In this document: in pieces, positions 44,530-53,640 of the stretch | Layout: the number at the start of each line of letters is the position of its first letter | How positions within the stretch are numbered: position 1 is the first letter of the stretch | Source: Parabacteroides sp. FAFU027 | GTDB taxonomy: Bacteria; Bacteroidota; Bacteroidia; Bacteroidales; UBA7332 | Direction of reading: 5' to 3' | Assembly (NCBI RefSeq): GCF_022808675.1 | Contig: NZ_JAKZKV010000001.1 | Location: 558,001-622,000 of the forward strand | Length of the DNA: 64,000 bases | The notes under the pieces: model-generated | The model's database searches: none | Seen by the model: only the letters and a program-made list of their open reading frames with translations | Told to the model about the DNA's origin: nothing | Position numbers and translations under genes: made by a program

Positions 44530-45651
44530 ATGAAAAAACTATCATTTCTTGCCGTTGCTCTGCTGGGAATGCTGGGCGTTTTGAAAGCTGAAATTGTTAT
44601 CAGCAATCCATCCGGCCTGCAACGTACCAATGAAACCGTGGAAATTAAATGGTCTGACGTAGTTTCTCAAACCAAGCTTAAAGCCGGACAGCAAGTTGTC
44701 GTGCTGGATGCTGCAGGTAAAGAAATCCCTAGCCAGGTTGTGTTTGAAGGTAAAAAAACGCCTCAGAAACTGATTTTTCAGGTAACTCTGGCACCTAAAA
44801 AATCTGCCAGCTTTAAACTTCAGATAGGCACTCCGCAGAAATATACAGCTAAAGCTTACGGTCGCTTCGTTCCTGAACGCAAAGATGACTACGCATGGGA
44901 AAATGACCGTTCTGCTTATCGTGTTTATGGCCCCGCCCTGCAACCTATCGACGGACCCAGCAACGGAATTGACGTTTGGAGTAAACGCACCGAGGAACTG
45001 GTAATCAATGAAAGATATGCAGGAGAAACAGCTAAACCCGGATATTACCACGAAGACCACGGTAACGGTCTTGACTTCTACAAAGTAGGACGTACACTGG
45101 GCGCCGGCGCTATGGCTCCTTACTCCAACAATACAATGTGGCTGGCAAACAACTTTGTAAGACAGGAAAATATGGACAATGGTCCTATCCGCACCTCTGT
45201 CCGTCTGGATTACGGTAAATTTATTGTAAATGGAGACACCATCACAGAAACCAGAATCATTTCACTGGATGCAGGTTCACAACTCAACAAAATATCTGAG
45301 ATCTATTGGAAAACCAAAGGGCCGATGCCTGTTGTTGCCGGTATTGTAAAACGTGACGGCGCCGACTCTATAGCATTCAATGCACAAAAAGGCTATGCTG
45401 CATACTGCGAACCAAACACCAAAGACGGAACCACTTATCTGGCTCTAGTCTTGCCCCGTGCCTGGAAATCAGTAAAAGCGGAGAAAGGTCACATCCTGGC
45501 AGAAACAGATTATATTCCAAATAAAAAGCTGGTTTACTATTCAGGTGCAGGCTGGAGCAAATGGGGCTTCCCTACCCGCAAAGCCTGGGTAAAATATGTA
45601 CAGGATTATGCTGCAAAACTGCGCGAACCGCTGATGATTATCGTCAAATAA
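44530..45651 (+). CDS. DUF4861 family exported protein
   Basis: A 373-residue exported protein with a signal peptide to about residue 20. ISNPSGLQRTNETVEIKWSD, YGRFVPERKDDYAWENDRSA and NNTMWLANNFVRQENMDNGP are typical of DUF4861. Family members occur in polyuronate loci (pectin, ulvan) of Bacteroidota; some have been linked to cutting uronic-acid oligosaccharides. The place right behind kduI-kduD supports a role in uronate-polymer use, but the reaction is not proven. It is convergent with serS. Confidence 0.85.
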   Translation: MKKLSFLAVALLGMLGVLKAEIVISNPSGLQRTNETVEIKWSDVVSQTKLKAGQQVVVLDAAGKEIPSQVVFEGKKTPQKLIFQVTLAPKKSASFKLQIGTPQKYTAKAYGRFVPERKDDYAWENDRSAYRVYGPALQPIDGPSNGIDVWSKRTEELVINERYAGETAKPGYYHEDHGNGLDFYKVGRTLGAGAMAPYSNNTMWLANNFVRQENMDNGPIRTSVRLDYGKFIVNGDTITETRIISLDAGSQLNKISEIYWKTKGPMPVVAGIVKRDGADSIAFNAQKGYAAYCEPNTKDGTTYLALVLPRAWKSVKAEKGHILAETDYIPNKKLVYYSGAGWSKWGFPTRKAWVKYVQDYAAKLREPLMIIVK

Positions 45652-45676
45652 ACAACAGACAATATTCTTAAAATGG

Positions 45677-45712
45677 AAAGCCCTGCCGAATTTATTTTTC
45701 GACAGGGCTTTC
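45677..45712. terminator. Bidirectional terminator
   Basis: AAAGCCCTGCCG-aatttattttt-CGACAGGGCTTT between the convergent DUF4861 and serS genes. Confidence 0.88.
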
Positions 45713-45735
45713 TTATTTTGAAGTTGAAATTTCGA

Positions 45736-47007
45736 TTAATCAATCATTTCAAATCCGGCATATGGAACCAACGCCTTTGGCACACGGATACCGTTTGGAG
45801 TCTGATTGTTTTCAAGCAACGCAGCAACAATGCGAGGCAATGCAAGGGCGCTACCGTTCAAGGTATGGCAAAGCTGAGGTTTCTTGTCTTCGCTCTTGAA
45901 ACGGCATTTCAGACGGTTTGCCTGGTAGCTCTCAAAGTTCGAAACAGAGCTAACCTCCAACCAACGCTCCTGAGCTGCTGAATACACTTCAAAGTCGAAT
46001 GTCAATGCAGAGGTAAAGCTCATATCACCACCACACAGGCGAAGAATACGCCATGGCAACTCCAGCTTATCAACCAAAGTCTGTACATAATTCACCATCT
46101 CCTGCAATGATTCGTACGATTTATCCGGATGCTGGATTTGTACAATCTCCACTTTATCGAACTGGTGCAGACGATTCAAACCGCGAACATCTTTACCGTA
46201 AGAACCTGCTTCACGACGGAAACAAGCCGAATATGCTGTATTTTTGATTGGCAAATCGTTTTCGCTCAGGATTACATCACGATAGATGTTGGTTACAGGT
46301 ACCTCAGCGGTAGGAATCAGATAAAGGTTATCCAATTGAGCCAGGTACATCTGTCCTTCTTTATCCGGCAACTGACCGGTTCCGTAGCCCGAAGCTTCGT
46401 TTACTACGTAAGGAGGTTGCACTTCCAGATAACCGGCATCACGCGCATTGTCCAGGAAGAAGTTAATCAACGCACGCTGCAAACGGGCGCCTTTGCCTTT
46501 GTAAACAGGGAAACCCGCTCCGGTGATTTTCACACCCAATTCAAAATCAATCAGGTCATATTTTTTAGCCAAATCCCAGTGTGGAACAGCGCCGTCATAT
46601 AATTCCGGAACCACACCACCGGTACGCTCAACAACGTTATCTTCAGCCACACGACCTTCAGGCACCTGCTCACTTGGCAGGTTAGGAATAGTTACCAAAA
46701 GTGATTGAAGTTCTTCATCGAAAGCTTTCATCTGGGCTTCCAGATATTTAACGCCCTCTTTCATTTCGGCAACACGGGCACGGGCAGTTTCTGCCTCTTC
46801 TTTCCGGCCCTCTTTCATCATCTGACCGATGGTTTTCGACAAACCGTTCAGTTCAGCCAATGTAGCATCCAGTTCTGACTGTGTTGCTCTTCTGTTTTTA
46901 TCTGCCTCCAATACCTGAGCAATTACCTCTTTTGCGTCGAAATGCTTTTTAGCTAACCGGCTGATTACCTCATCCGTATTTTCTTTGATTACCTGAAGTG
47001 TAAGCAT
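45736..47007 (-). CDS. serS: Serine--tRNA ligase
   Basis: A 423-residue class II aminoacyl-tRNA synthetase. The N-terminal coiled coil (about residues 25-105) holds the long arm of tRNA-Ser. The catalytic core has LIPTAEVPVTN, FRREAGSYGKDVRGLNRLHQF (motif 2) and LNGSALALPRIVAALLEN (motif 3). The leader of about 120 bases carries a small hairpin GAAAC-attta-GTTTC; I see no T-box features. Confidence 0.98.
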   Translation of the reverse strand: MLTLQVIKENTDEVISRLAKKHFDAKEVIAQVLEADKNRRATQSELDATLAELNGLSKTIGQMMKEGRKEEAETARARVAEMKEGVKYLEAQMKAFDEELQSLLVTIPNLPSEQVPEGRVAEDNVVERTGGVVPELYDGAVPHWDLAKKYDLIDFELGVKITGAGFPVYKGKGARLQRALINFFLDNARDAGYLEVQPPYVVNEASGYGTGQLPDKEGQMYLAQLDNLYLIPTAEVPVTNIYRDVILSENDLPIKNTAYSACFRREAGSYGKDVRGLNRLHQFDKVEIVQIQHPDKSYESLQEMVNYVQTLVDKLELPWRILRLCGGDMSFTSALTFDFEVYSAAQERWLEVSSVSNFESYQANRLKCRFKSEDKKPQLCHTLNGSALALPRIVAALLENNQTPNGIRVPKALVPYAGFEMID

Positions 47008-47135
47008 GTTATTTTGTTCTATAAAGGCCCTTGAAACCCCGGACCCAATATGTGATTAAATTAATTTATAGCGCTTTACAACGAAACTAAATGTTTCAGT
47101 ATCCCCTGATATTATATGAGTATAAAACAGGATTG

Positions 47136-47143
47136 CAAAGATA
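47136..47143 (-). promoter_or_regulatory. -7 box TATCTTTG for serS
   Basis: The minus strand reads TATCTTTG about 129 bases upstream of serS. Confidence 0.6.
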
Positions 47144-47155
47144 ATGCTTATAAAC

Positions 47156-47197
47156 AAAAACTCCCGACTTTACACGAAGTAAAATCGGGAGTTTAAA
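47156..47197 (-). terminator. Terminator after rpmA
   Basis: CTCCCGACTTTAC-acgaa-GTAAAATCGGGAG with A/T runs on both sides, directly past the rpmA stop. Confidence 0.85.
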
Positions 47198-47217
47198 ATG
47201 CTTTGATCAATTATTTC

Positions 47218-47475
47218 TTAGCTAAGTGGCTCAACTGAAATAAATGATTTGTTTTCTCCTTTTTTGCGGAAAGTTACAGTACCATCAACCAAAGCGAACA
47301 AAGTGTGGTCTTTACCCATACCTACGTTTTCACCAGCGTGGTGAACTGTTCCTCTTTGACGTACAATGATGTTACCTGCTTTTGCAAATTGTCCACCGAA
47401 TATTTTTACGCCTAATCGTTTGCTTTCTGATTCGCGACCGTTCTTCGAACTACCTACACCTTTCTTATGTGCCAT
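47218..47475 (-). CDS. rpmA: 50S ribosomal protein L27
   Basis: An 85-residue ribosomal protein near the peptidyl-transfer centre. [20 protein letters not shown] and [17 protein letters not shown] are invariant. The N-terminus starts directly with AHKKG, without the cleavable extension seen in Firmicutes. It follows rplU after 20 bases, the usual order. Confidence 0.98.
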   Translation of the reverse strand: MAHKKGVGSSKNGRESESKRLGVKIFGGQFAKAGNIIVRQRGTVHHAGENVGMGKDHTLFALVDGTVTFRKKGENKSFISVEPLS

Positions 47476-47495
47476 TTTTCTTTCAATTTAAAGGA

Positions 47496-47807
47496 TTAAG
47501 CAACAACTTCTTTAATTAAAATCTCAGTAAAGCTTTGACGGTGACCGTTGCGTTTTTTGTAACCTTTTCTTCTTTTCTTTTTGAAAACGATTACTTTTTC
47601 GCCTTTCACGTGTGACAAAACTTCAGCAACTACTTTAGCGCCTTCCACTACCGGAGCACCAATAGTCAGTTTACCTTCGTTGTCAACCAACAAAACTTTG
47701 TCGAACTCTACAGAAGCTCCTCTTTCAGCTTCAACACGGTGAACAAACAATCTTCTGCCAGCTTCAGCTTTGAATTGTTGTCCTTGAATTTCTACAATAA
47801 CGTACAT
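47496..47807 (-). CDS. rplU: 50S ribosomal protein L21
   Basis: A 103-residue ribosomal protein. [20 protein letters not shown] and [20 protein letters not shown] are the family blocks. It leads the rplU-rpmA operon; its mRNA has a leader of about 80 bases that could carry control hairpins. Confidence 0.98.
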   Translation of the reverse strand: MYVIVEIQGQQFKAEAGRRLFVHRVEAERGASVEFDKVLLVDNEGKLTIGAPVVEGAKVVAEVLSHVKGEKVIVFKKKRRKGYKKRNGHRQSFTEILIKEVVA

Positions 47808-47893
47808 CTGTTATTTATAAATTACAGGTTACCTCCGTAAGGCGGGTTTGCATCCCTGCACTCCTCTTGACTGCCTACCCCGGAATCAGGCCG
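47808..47893 (-). promoter_or_regulatory. Leader of rplU-rpmA, possible regulatory structure
   Basis: Between the promoter and the rplU start the coding strand has short hairpins TGCA-ggga-TGCA and CCGCC-ttac-GGAGG. Ribosomal protein L21 leaders are known to be structured in Bacillus; whether this one is a regulatory RNA is inference. Confidence 0.3.
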
Positions 47894-47901
47894 CAAATTT
47901 A
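47894..47901 (-). promoter_or_regulatory. -7 box TAAATTTG for rplU-rpmA
   Basis: The minus strand reads TAAATTTG about 87 bases upstream of the rplU start. Confidence 0.65.
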
Positions 47902-47961
47902 GGAATTTATTTTCAGGAAACAAAGTCAAAAGTCTGCTTTTGCAACGAATTTAATCAAAAA

Positions 47962-48003
47962 ACAGAGCCGATTGATCTATTGTGAATCAGTCGGCTCCTG
48001 TAT
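47962..48003 (-). terminator. Terminator after the phosphohexomutase gene
   Basis: GAGCCGA-ttgatctattgtgaatcag-TCGGCTC, close to the stop of the minus-strand gene. Confidence 0.65.
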
Positions 48004-48024
48004 TATGAATTTTATTATCTCAAA

Positions 48025-49773
48025 TTAAATTCCTAGAGATGCTTTTACTGCATTTACTTTAGCTTCTGCAGTTGCACAAGCATTGGCGTAATCTTCGCGT
48101 GATTTCATCACACCTGCCACCTCAACGTAGAACTTGATTTTCGGCTCAGTTCCCGAAGGACGAACTGATACTTTTGTTCCGTCTTCGGTGAAATACTGAA
48201 GAACATTTGAAGTAGTCGGCATATCGAGGATCATCTTCTCGTTTTCGATTTTGTCGTAGCCGGTCAGGTTAGCATAATCCTTGACAAGGGTTACTTTCGA
48301 ACCTGCGATTTCAGCCATCGGATTCTGACGGAAGTCTTTCATCATCTGTTCGATTTCCTCAGCACCTGATTTACCTTTTTTGGTTACCGAGATACCTTTT
48401 TCCATGCGGAAACCGTACTCAACGTAAATATCCAGCAACAATTCGTACAGTGATTTACCGTTGTCTTTTGCCCATGCAGCCACCTCAGCCATCAATGCAC
48501 AAGATGAAACGGCATCTTTGTCACGAACGAAATCTTCAGGAAGGAAGCCATAGCTTTCCTCACCACCACCGATGTATTGTTTTTTGCCTTCGAGCTCGCC
48601 GATGATTGCTGCAATCCATTTGAAACCGGTATAGCAGTCAAACATTTCGATCTTATTTTTCTCAGCAATTTTTGCAATCAACTCAGTCGTTACAATCGTT
48701 TTCACGATGTACTCTTTGCCGGTCATTTTGCCACTCTCTTTATAACGCTGAATCAGGTAGTTCAGGAAGATCAAAGCAATCTGGTTACCGTTGATCAGGA
48801 TAAACTCGCCTTTATCGTTTTTAGCTGCAACACCCAGGCGGTCAGCATCAGGATCAGAAGCCAACACCAGTTCGGCATCGGTTTCGATTGCTTTTTTGAT
48901 AGCCATATCCAATGCAGCAGGCTCTTCAGGGTTTGGAGAATATACGGTTGGGAAATCTCCGCTCACTACATCCTGCTCAGGTACGTGAATGATATTGGTG
49001 AAACCGAATGCAGCCAAAGCCTGAGGTACAAGTTTCACACCGGTTCCATGAATCGGGGTGTAAACAATCTTCATGTCTTTGTTACGCTCGATTGCTTCAG
49101 GAGAAAGAGAAATCGTTTTCAGTTTTTCAACATAGATATTATCGATTTCTTCTCCAAGAATTTCAACAAGTTTAGGATTACCTTTGAACTTGATATCTTT
49201 TGCAGTACGGATTTTATTTACTTCAACGATTGTATTCTTATCGTGAGGAGGAATCATTTGAGCACCGTCATTCCAGTAAGCTTTGTAGCCGTTATACTCT
49301 TTCGGATTGTGAGATGCAGTCAGGATGATACCGCTCTGGCAACCCAGGTGACGGATTGCAAATGACATTTCGGGAGTCGGACGAAGGTCTTCAAACAAAT
49401 ATGCTTTGATGCCGTTTGCAGAGAAGATTTCGGCAGAAATTTCAGAAAATTTGCGGCTGTTGTTACGACAGTCGTGGCCGATACAAACTTTGATCTGCGG
49501 CAGATCGCTGAATTCCTGAAGCAGATAATTGGACAAGCCCTGAGTCGCAGCACCTACGGTGTAGATATTCATGCGATTTGTTCCAACGCCCATGATTCCG
49601 CGCAGACCACCGGTACCGAATTCAAGGTCTTTATAGAAACATTCGATGAGTTCGGTTTTGTCTTCTGCATCGAGCATTCTTTGTACTTCCGCACGGGTTT
49701 CGGCGTCATACTCTTCGCCTAACCAGATTTTAGCTTTGGCAGTTACTTCTTTCAATAGAGATTCTTGTTCCAT
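48025..49773 (-). CDS. Phosphoglucomutase/phosphomannomutase
   Basis: A 582-residue alpha-D-phosphohexomutase that moves phosphate between C1 and C6 of glucose or mannose. GIILTASHNPKEYNGYK carries the phosphoserine, DPDADRLGVAAKN the metal Asp triad, GGGEESYGFL the sugar-binding loop and VRPSGTEPKIKFY the phosphate-binding loop. The length fits the long Bacteroidota form. Whether glucose or mannose is preferred cannot be told by eye. Confidence 0.95.
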   Translation of the reverse strand: MEQESLLKEVTAKAKIWLGEEYDAETRAEVQRMLDAEDKTELIECFYKDLEFGTGGLRGIMGVGTNRMNIYTVGAATQGLSNYLLQEFSDLPQIKVCIGHDCRNNSRKFSEISAEIFSANGIKAYLFEDLRPTPEMSFAIRHLGCQSGIILTASHNPKEYNGYKAYWNDGAQMIPPHDKNTIVEVNKIRTAKDIKFKGNPKLVEILGEEIDNIYVEKLKTISLSPEAIERNKDMKIVYTPIHGTGVKLVPQALAAFGFTNIIHVPEQDVVSGDFPTVYSPNPEEPAALDMAIKKAIETDAELVLASDPDADRLGVAAKNDKGEFILINGNQIALIFLNYLIQRYKESGKMTGKEYIVKTIVTTELIAKIAEKNKIEMFDCYTGFKWIAAIIGELEGKKQYIGGGEESYGFLPEDFVRDKDAVSSCALMAEVAAWAKDNGKSLYELLLDIYVEYGFRMEKGISVTKKGKSGAEEIEQMMKDFRQNPMAEIAGSKVTLVKDYANLTGYDKIENEKMILDMPTTSNVLQYFTEDGTKVSVRPSGTEPKIKFYVEVAGVMKSREDYANACATAEAKVNAVKASLGI

Positions 49774-49838
49774 TATGTGTGTATCAATTTGTGTATAGTC
49801 TTTATCCTACAAGTGTCAAAACGACACAATTGAATCGG

Positions 49839-49846
49839 CAAAGATA
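49839..49846 (-). promoter_or_regulatory. -7 box TATCTTTG
   Basis: The minus strand reads TATCTTTG about 66 bases before the phosphohexomutase start, right at the end of the C69 gene. Confidence 0.6.
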
Positions 49847-49850
49847 GAAA

Positions 49851-51497
49851 TTAAAACGAAACCTTAAGTCGGTCACCCGTATCTTTCACAATTGATTTGT
49901 AAAATTCTTTAGAATACCCCGGCTGGAGTGGTTTGGCTGAAACACCGTCATTGGTTCGTTGGAATTTGCCATCTTTTTCCCGCTTGATATTACCGTCAAT
50001 GTATTTTACCATTAGATATTCACCCAGTTTTTTCCAGCTCTCTAAAGTCGATTGCGCTTTGGTGATACTGTAATCATTCAACAGTTTTGCAACCTTTTCA
50101 GGACTCTGGGAATAAAGGTCGATGGCTGATTTTTCAATGACAGGCTGAGAGGCTTTGAATTCATCTTCAAGTTTTTTCTGCACCAACCTGATATCAGCTG
50201 ACATATAATTGTATTTCGAATAGGCCATATTAGCTACCCAGTTATTGATCCAGAAAGCCGATGTCCAGGAGAAAGTCAGCAAATCGCCATTTCCCACTTT
50301 AAAACATTCGGGAACTTCTGTTATGGAACAATACATCGGGATATAAACCGAAGTTGCGGCATCATCCACCCCAAACCAAAGCACTCCTCCTATCGGATTA
50401 GGCAGATAGTTGCGCATCTGTGCGACGAACGAGAATCCGGTCTGCTGAGTAGCAATCGCCCGCTCATTGATATACTCAATACTGTCCACTTTAAAGGTCA
50501 GCGGACGCCAGCGGTATGGACAGGCAAACGGTCCCGCACCAATATCTTTGGTCATATCGAAAGGCGTACCCTCAAAGTGGTCGCGCATCGCATTCATCAT
50601 GTTTTGGGGAGAGATCTTTCTATCCGGCTTTATGTAAAGAGGAAGAGGTTCTTTCGATTTGCCATATAGGTAGGGCAAATATTTATCCATTCCGGAGCTA
50701 AACATATTGTAGAAGCTCCATACACGGGCATCACAACTGCGTATTGCTTCAAAATCAGCCGGGGCATAGGCATCGGCAAAGCTGAAATCCGTATTCAGGC
50801 CAGAGAAATAACCTTTTTGGCGGGCAAATGATATCACATCGGGGGAATAGATGCAGTTATCGGGATCTTCAAGTGGAAAAGTATGGATACGGGCATGGTT
50901 GGCATGGGCCGAGATGCAGTCATCCGGAATACGGACGGCTACCCAAACCGCACCTTTATTGCGTAGCCCCTTTCCTATCATTTCCATAATCCAGACCTCA
51001 TTCGGGTCGGCAATGGTGAAAGACTCGCCTTCACTGCGGTAACCGTATTTCTGAACTAATAAGGTCATGGTCCCGATGGCTTCCCGTGCTGTACGGGCAC
51101 GTTGGAGTGTAATGTAAATCAGGCTGCCATAATCCATAACAGCAGTTGTGTCCACAAGCCCTTCACGGCCACCGAATGTCGTTTCGCCAATGGTTAGTTG
51201 GCATTCATTCATATTCCCGACTACATTGTATGTTCGCTCAGTCTGGGGAATCTGCCCGAGAAGATGATTCGTATCCCATTCTCTGACATCAAGCATCTCA
51301 CCGGGCGAATGAGTCGCAGCCGGCCAGTGGTATAATTCACCATATAACACATGAGAATCTGCCGCATAGGTAACCAATGTAGAACCATCCGTTGACGCAC
51401 CTTTCCCCACGATAAGGTTTGTACAGGCCTCAACAGCCGGAATTGCCATATTCACAAACAGTATTGCACTTAATATTCGCCTATATATACGCTTCAT
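49851..51497 (-). CDS. C69 family dipeptidase
   Basis: A 548-residue exported peptidase of the N-terminal nucleophile type. After a signal peptide of about 24 residues comes ACTNLIVGKGASTDGSTLV with Cys25 as nucleophile. GNMNECQLTIGETTFGGRE and WIMEMIGKG are family blocks. Relatives such as PepD split dipeptides, so a role in periplasmic peptide use is likely. It is a separate transcription unit with its own promoter. Confidence 0.93.
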   Translation of the reverse strand: MKRIYRRILSAILFVNMAIPAVEACTNLIVGKGASTDGSTLVTYAADSHVLYGELYHWPAATHSPGEMLDVREWDTNHLLGQIPQTERTYNVVGNMNECQLTIGETTFGGREGLVDTTAVMDYGSLIYITLQRARTAREAIGTMTLLVQKYGYRSEGESFTIADPNEVWIMEMIGKGLRNKGAVWVAVRIPDDCISAHANHARIHTFPLEDPDNCIYSPDVISFARQKGYFSGLNTDFSFADAYAPADFEAIRSCDARVWSFYNMFSSGMDKYLPYLYGKSKEPLPLYIKPDRKISPQNMMNAMRDHFEGTPFDMTKDIGAGPFACPYRWRPLTFKVDSIEYINERAIATQQTGFSFVAQMRNYLPNPIGGVLWFGVDDAATSVYIPMYCSITEVPECFKVGNGDLLTFSWTSAFWINNWVANMAYSKYNYMSADIRLVQKKLEDEFKASQPVIEKSAIDLYSQSPEKVAKLLNDYSITKAQSTLESWKKLGEYLMVKYIDGNIKREKDGKFQRTNDGVSAKPLQPGYSKEFYKSIVKDTGDRLKVSF

Positions 51498-51543
51498 TCG
51501 GTCTGATTTACTGATTATAGTACTATCTCTGAATTCTATACGA

Positions 51544-51551
51544 CAAAAATA
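51544..51551 (-). promoter_or_regulatory. -7 box TATTTTTG for the C69 gene
   Basis: The minus strand reads TATTTTTG about 47 bases upstream of the C69 start. Confidence 0.55.
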
Positions 51552-51880
51552 AACGAAAATGAGAACTTCCTTTCGTCAGGAAATAATAATTCTTGTGAAT
51601 CTCTAAAAGACAAGTCACCCCCAATCTCACATTTAGGTAGAAAAGAACGCCCCGGATTTTACAGGAATGTAATCCCGCACAATTCACAGCCCTATGTAAT
51701 CATCTAAATATGTGCAACCTACCAGTTTGGCACAGTTTTTATAATATGATAAATGGGAAATTCGGGAGAGATTTCTGAATTCGTTATTCATCAAAAGGGA
51801 CAACGAGTAAAAGTCCGCCATCTCATCTGCAGAAATTCCCGTGATTAAAGAATAGGACAAACCACAAATCAACAAAAACT
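51552..51880. other. Divergent intergenic region
   Basis: About 330 AT-rich bases between the C69 dipeptidase and trmO. I see no clear promoter for trmO, no repeat and no gene. Confidence 0.5.
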
Positions 51881-52369
51881 ATGGACGAAATCATTATCAA
51901 ACCTATCGGGATTATTCACACACCGTTTGACGATGTGAGAAACATGCCGATACAACCTATTGCCGCCGAGGGCGTATTCGGGCTGGTAGAGGTCTTTTCC
52001 GAATTCGCACCCGGACTGAAGGATCTGGAAGGATTCTCACACATTACACTGGTGTACCGTTTTCACAAAATTGAAAGTTACGAACTGGAAGTAATCCCCT
52101 TCATGGACGATCAGCCTCACGGCATCTTTTCCTGCAAAGCGCCCAAACGCCCCAATGCAATCGGAATCTCTACGGTCAAACTGATGAAAATAGATGGTAA
52201 CATTCTGCACATAGAACAACCCGATATGCTTAATGGCACTCCACTGATAGACATCAAGCCTTTTTATCCCCGCTACGATAACCGTCAGGATGTAACTATC
52301 GGCTGGTTGGAGAAAAATAAAAACCTTCCGCTTGAACAACTGCGGGCCGATGAAAGATTCAAATCATAA
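51881..52369 (+). CDS. trmO: tRNA (N6-threonylcarbamoyladenosine37-N6)-methyltransferase TrmO
   Basis: A 162-residue protein of the TsaA/YaeB family, which uses S-adenosylmethionine to methylate t6A37 in a threonine tRNA. KPIGIIHTPFDDVRNMPIQP is the start signature, and GIFSCKAPKRPNAIGISTVK the central one with the conserved Arg-Pro-Asn. The next gene follows after 33 bases. Confidence 0.93.
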   Translation: MDEIIIKPIGIIHTPFDDVRNMPIQPIAAEGVFGLVEVFSEFAPGLKDLEGFSHITLVYRFHKIESYELEVIPFMDDQPHGIFSCKAPKRPNAIGISTVKLMKIDGNILHIEQPDMLNGTPLIDIKPFYPRYDNRQDVTIGWLEKNKNLPLEQLRADERFKS

Positions 52370-52402
52370 TACACTTTTACAGGAACCACAAATGCAATCA
52401 TT

Positions 52403-53575
52403 ATGAACACGCTATATACTGCCGCCAATAACCAGCCGGAAATATGGGAAGAGCTTTTATCCGAAATCGATATCCCGGTTCAAATCCCGACAGATGATCT
52501 CTCATCCCGTATTTTCACGACAGCTACCTGCCTGAGAAGCTTCGGCGTAAGCCCGGAAAAACTCTCCATAGCCCGTAAGATAGCCCGGATGGAAGAAAAT
52601 GCAGCTACGGATAATGGAAAACCTTTCATGGTGGCTCTCCTCCCCTGCGGCATGCGCAATGCCTTCAAGGAGGCGTTCTTCGAAAAGTTTCCGCAATATG
52701 CCGATGATGACGAACAGGTGGTGATCGACGGAAACCTCAATTTTGAGAAACAGTTTTACAGCTACCTCGACCACATAGGTTCAACGGAAGAGTTACCCGA
52801 TATCCTGATCACCTCCGACATCAACAATCTATACTACCGTGATTTCATGTACAAATTCCTGCTACATGAGGGTTTCGACCGACTGAATTATCCGGTATAC
52901 GACTATTTCTCCGATATGAACCCCGACCATCCCCAAGGGGCGATGAAGATGATTTCTTCCAATATGCTGGTGATGGTGATCAATCAGAAACACTATTCAA
53001 CCTCAGCCAAACCCCAGGAATGGTACGAAATTCTTGATAAAAAACTGGAGAAGAAACTGGTACTTCGTGGAGATAAAGATTTCTTTTGCAACGCGGTTCT
53101 CTATCCTTTTTACAAAGAATACGGTGACGAAGCCCTTCGCGTATTGGGTAAAAACACACTTAAGGGAATGCATCCGGCCGAGATGGTACGCGAAATCAAC
53201 ACCAAAAAGGAGAATGACGTAGCGGTTTATGTCATGCCCTATTCATTTGCCTGCAAAGTAAGAAACGTCAACTTTACGACAGTTTGGCCTAAGGACGGAG
53301 CCATTGTCAGTCCGGTGCAGATACTGGTGAAAAGAGGGAAAGCCGCCCAACACAAAGAGCTGCTTGATTTTATATTTGGAAAAATCATGGGAGAACAGCT
53401 TGAGCAGAACGGATTCCCATCCTTTCATGCCGATACCATCAAACGTTACCCGGGCAGAAAACTAAAATGGGTGGGATGGAATTTCTTTATCGAAAATGAT
53501 TTACAAGAAGTAAAAATGAAAATGCAGGAAGCTTTTATGGAGAGTTTTCATAGCAGTGGGATCTATTTACGCTAA
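52403..53575 (+). CDS. ABC-type substrate-binding-like protein without signal peptide
   Basis: A 390-residue protein with the two-lobe fold of periplasmic iron/thiamine-type binding proteins, judged from PFMVALLPCGMRNAFKEAFF, LPDILITSDINNLYYRDFMY and the long C-terminal helix pattern. The N-terminal 70 residues form a separate helical segment. There is no signal peptide and no lipobox, so it appears to stay in the cytoplasm, which is odd for such a fold. No permease gene is adjacent. The role is unknown. A bidirectional terminator follows. Confidence 0.7.
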   Translation: MNTLYTAANNQPEIWEELLSEIDIPVQIPTDDLSSRIFTTATCLRSFGVSPEKLSIARKIARMEENAATDNGKPFMVALLPCGMRNAFKEAFFEKFPQYADDDEQVVIDGNLNFEKQFYSYLDHIGSTEELPDILITSDINNLYYRDFMYKFLLHEGFDRLNYPVYDYFSDMNPDHPQGAMKMISSNMLVMVINQKHYSTSAKPQEWYEILDKKLEKKLVLRGDKDFFCNAVLYPFYKEYGDEALRVLGKNTLKGMHPAEMVREINTKKENDVAVYVMPYSFACKVRNVNFTTVWPKDGAIVSPVQILVKRGKAAQHKELLDFIFGKIMGEQLEQNGFPSFHADTIKRYPGRKLKWVGWNFFIENDLQEVKMKMQEAFMESFHSSGIYLR

Positions 53576-53606
53576 CTAACATCCCGGCAAAACACTTATA
53601 TACCTC

Positions 53607-53640
53607 AAACCTAACAGGTTTTAAAAACCTGTTAGGTTTA
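53607..53640. terminator. Bidirectional terminator
   Basis: AAACCTAACAGGTTT-ta-AAAACCTGTTAGGTTT between convergent genes; it reaches the stop of the radical SAM gene. Confidence 0.88.

Noticed and set aside
47008-47135. T-box riboswitch in the serS leader
   Set aside because: There is no T-box sequence and no terminator/antiterminator pair, and T-boxes are not expected in this phylum.
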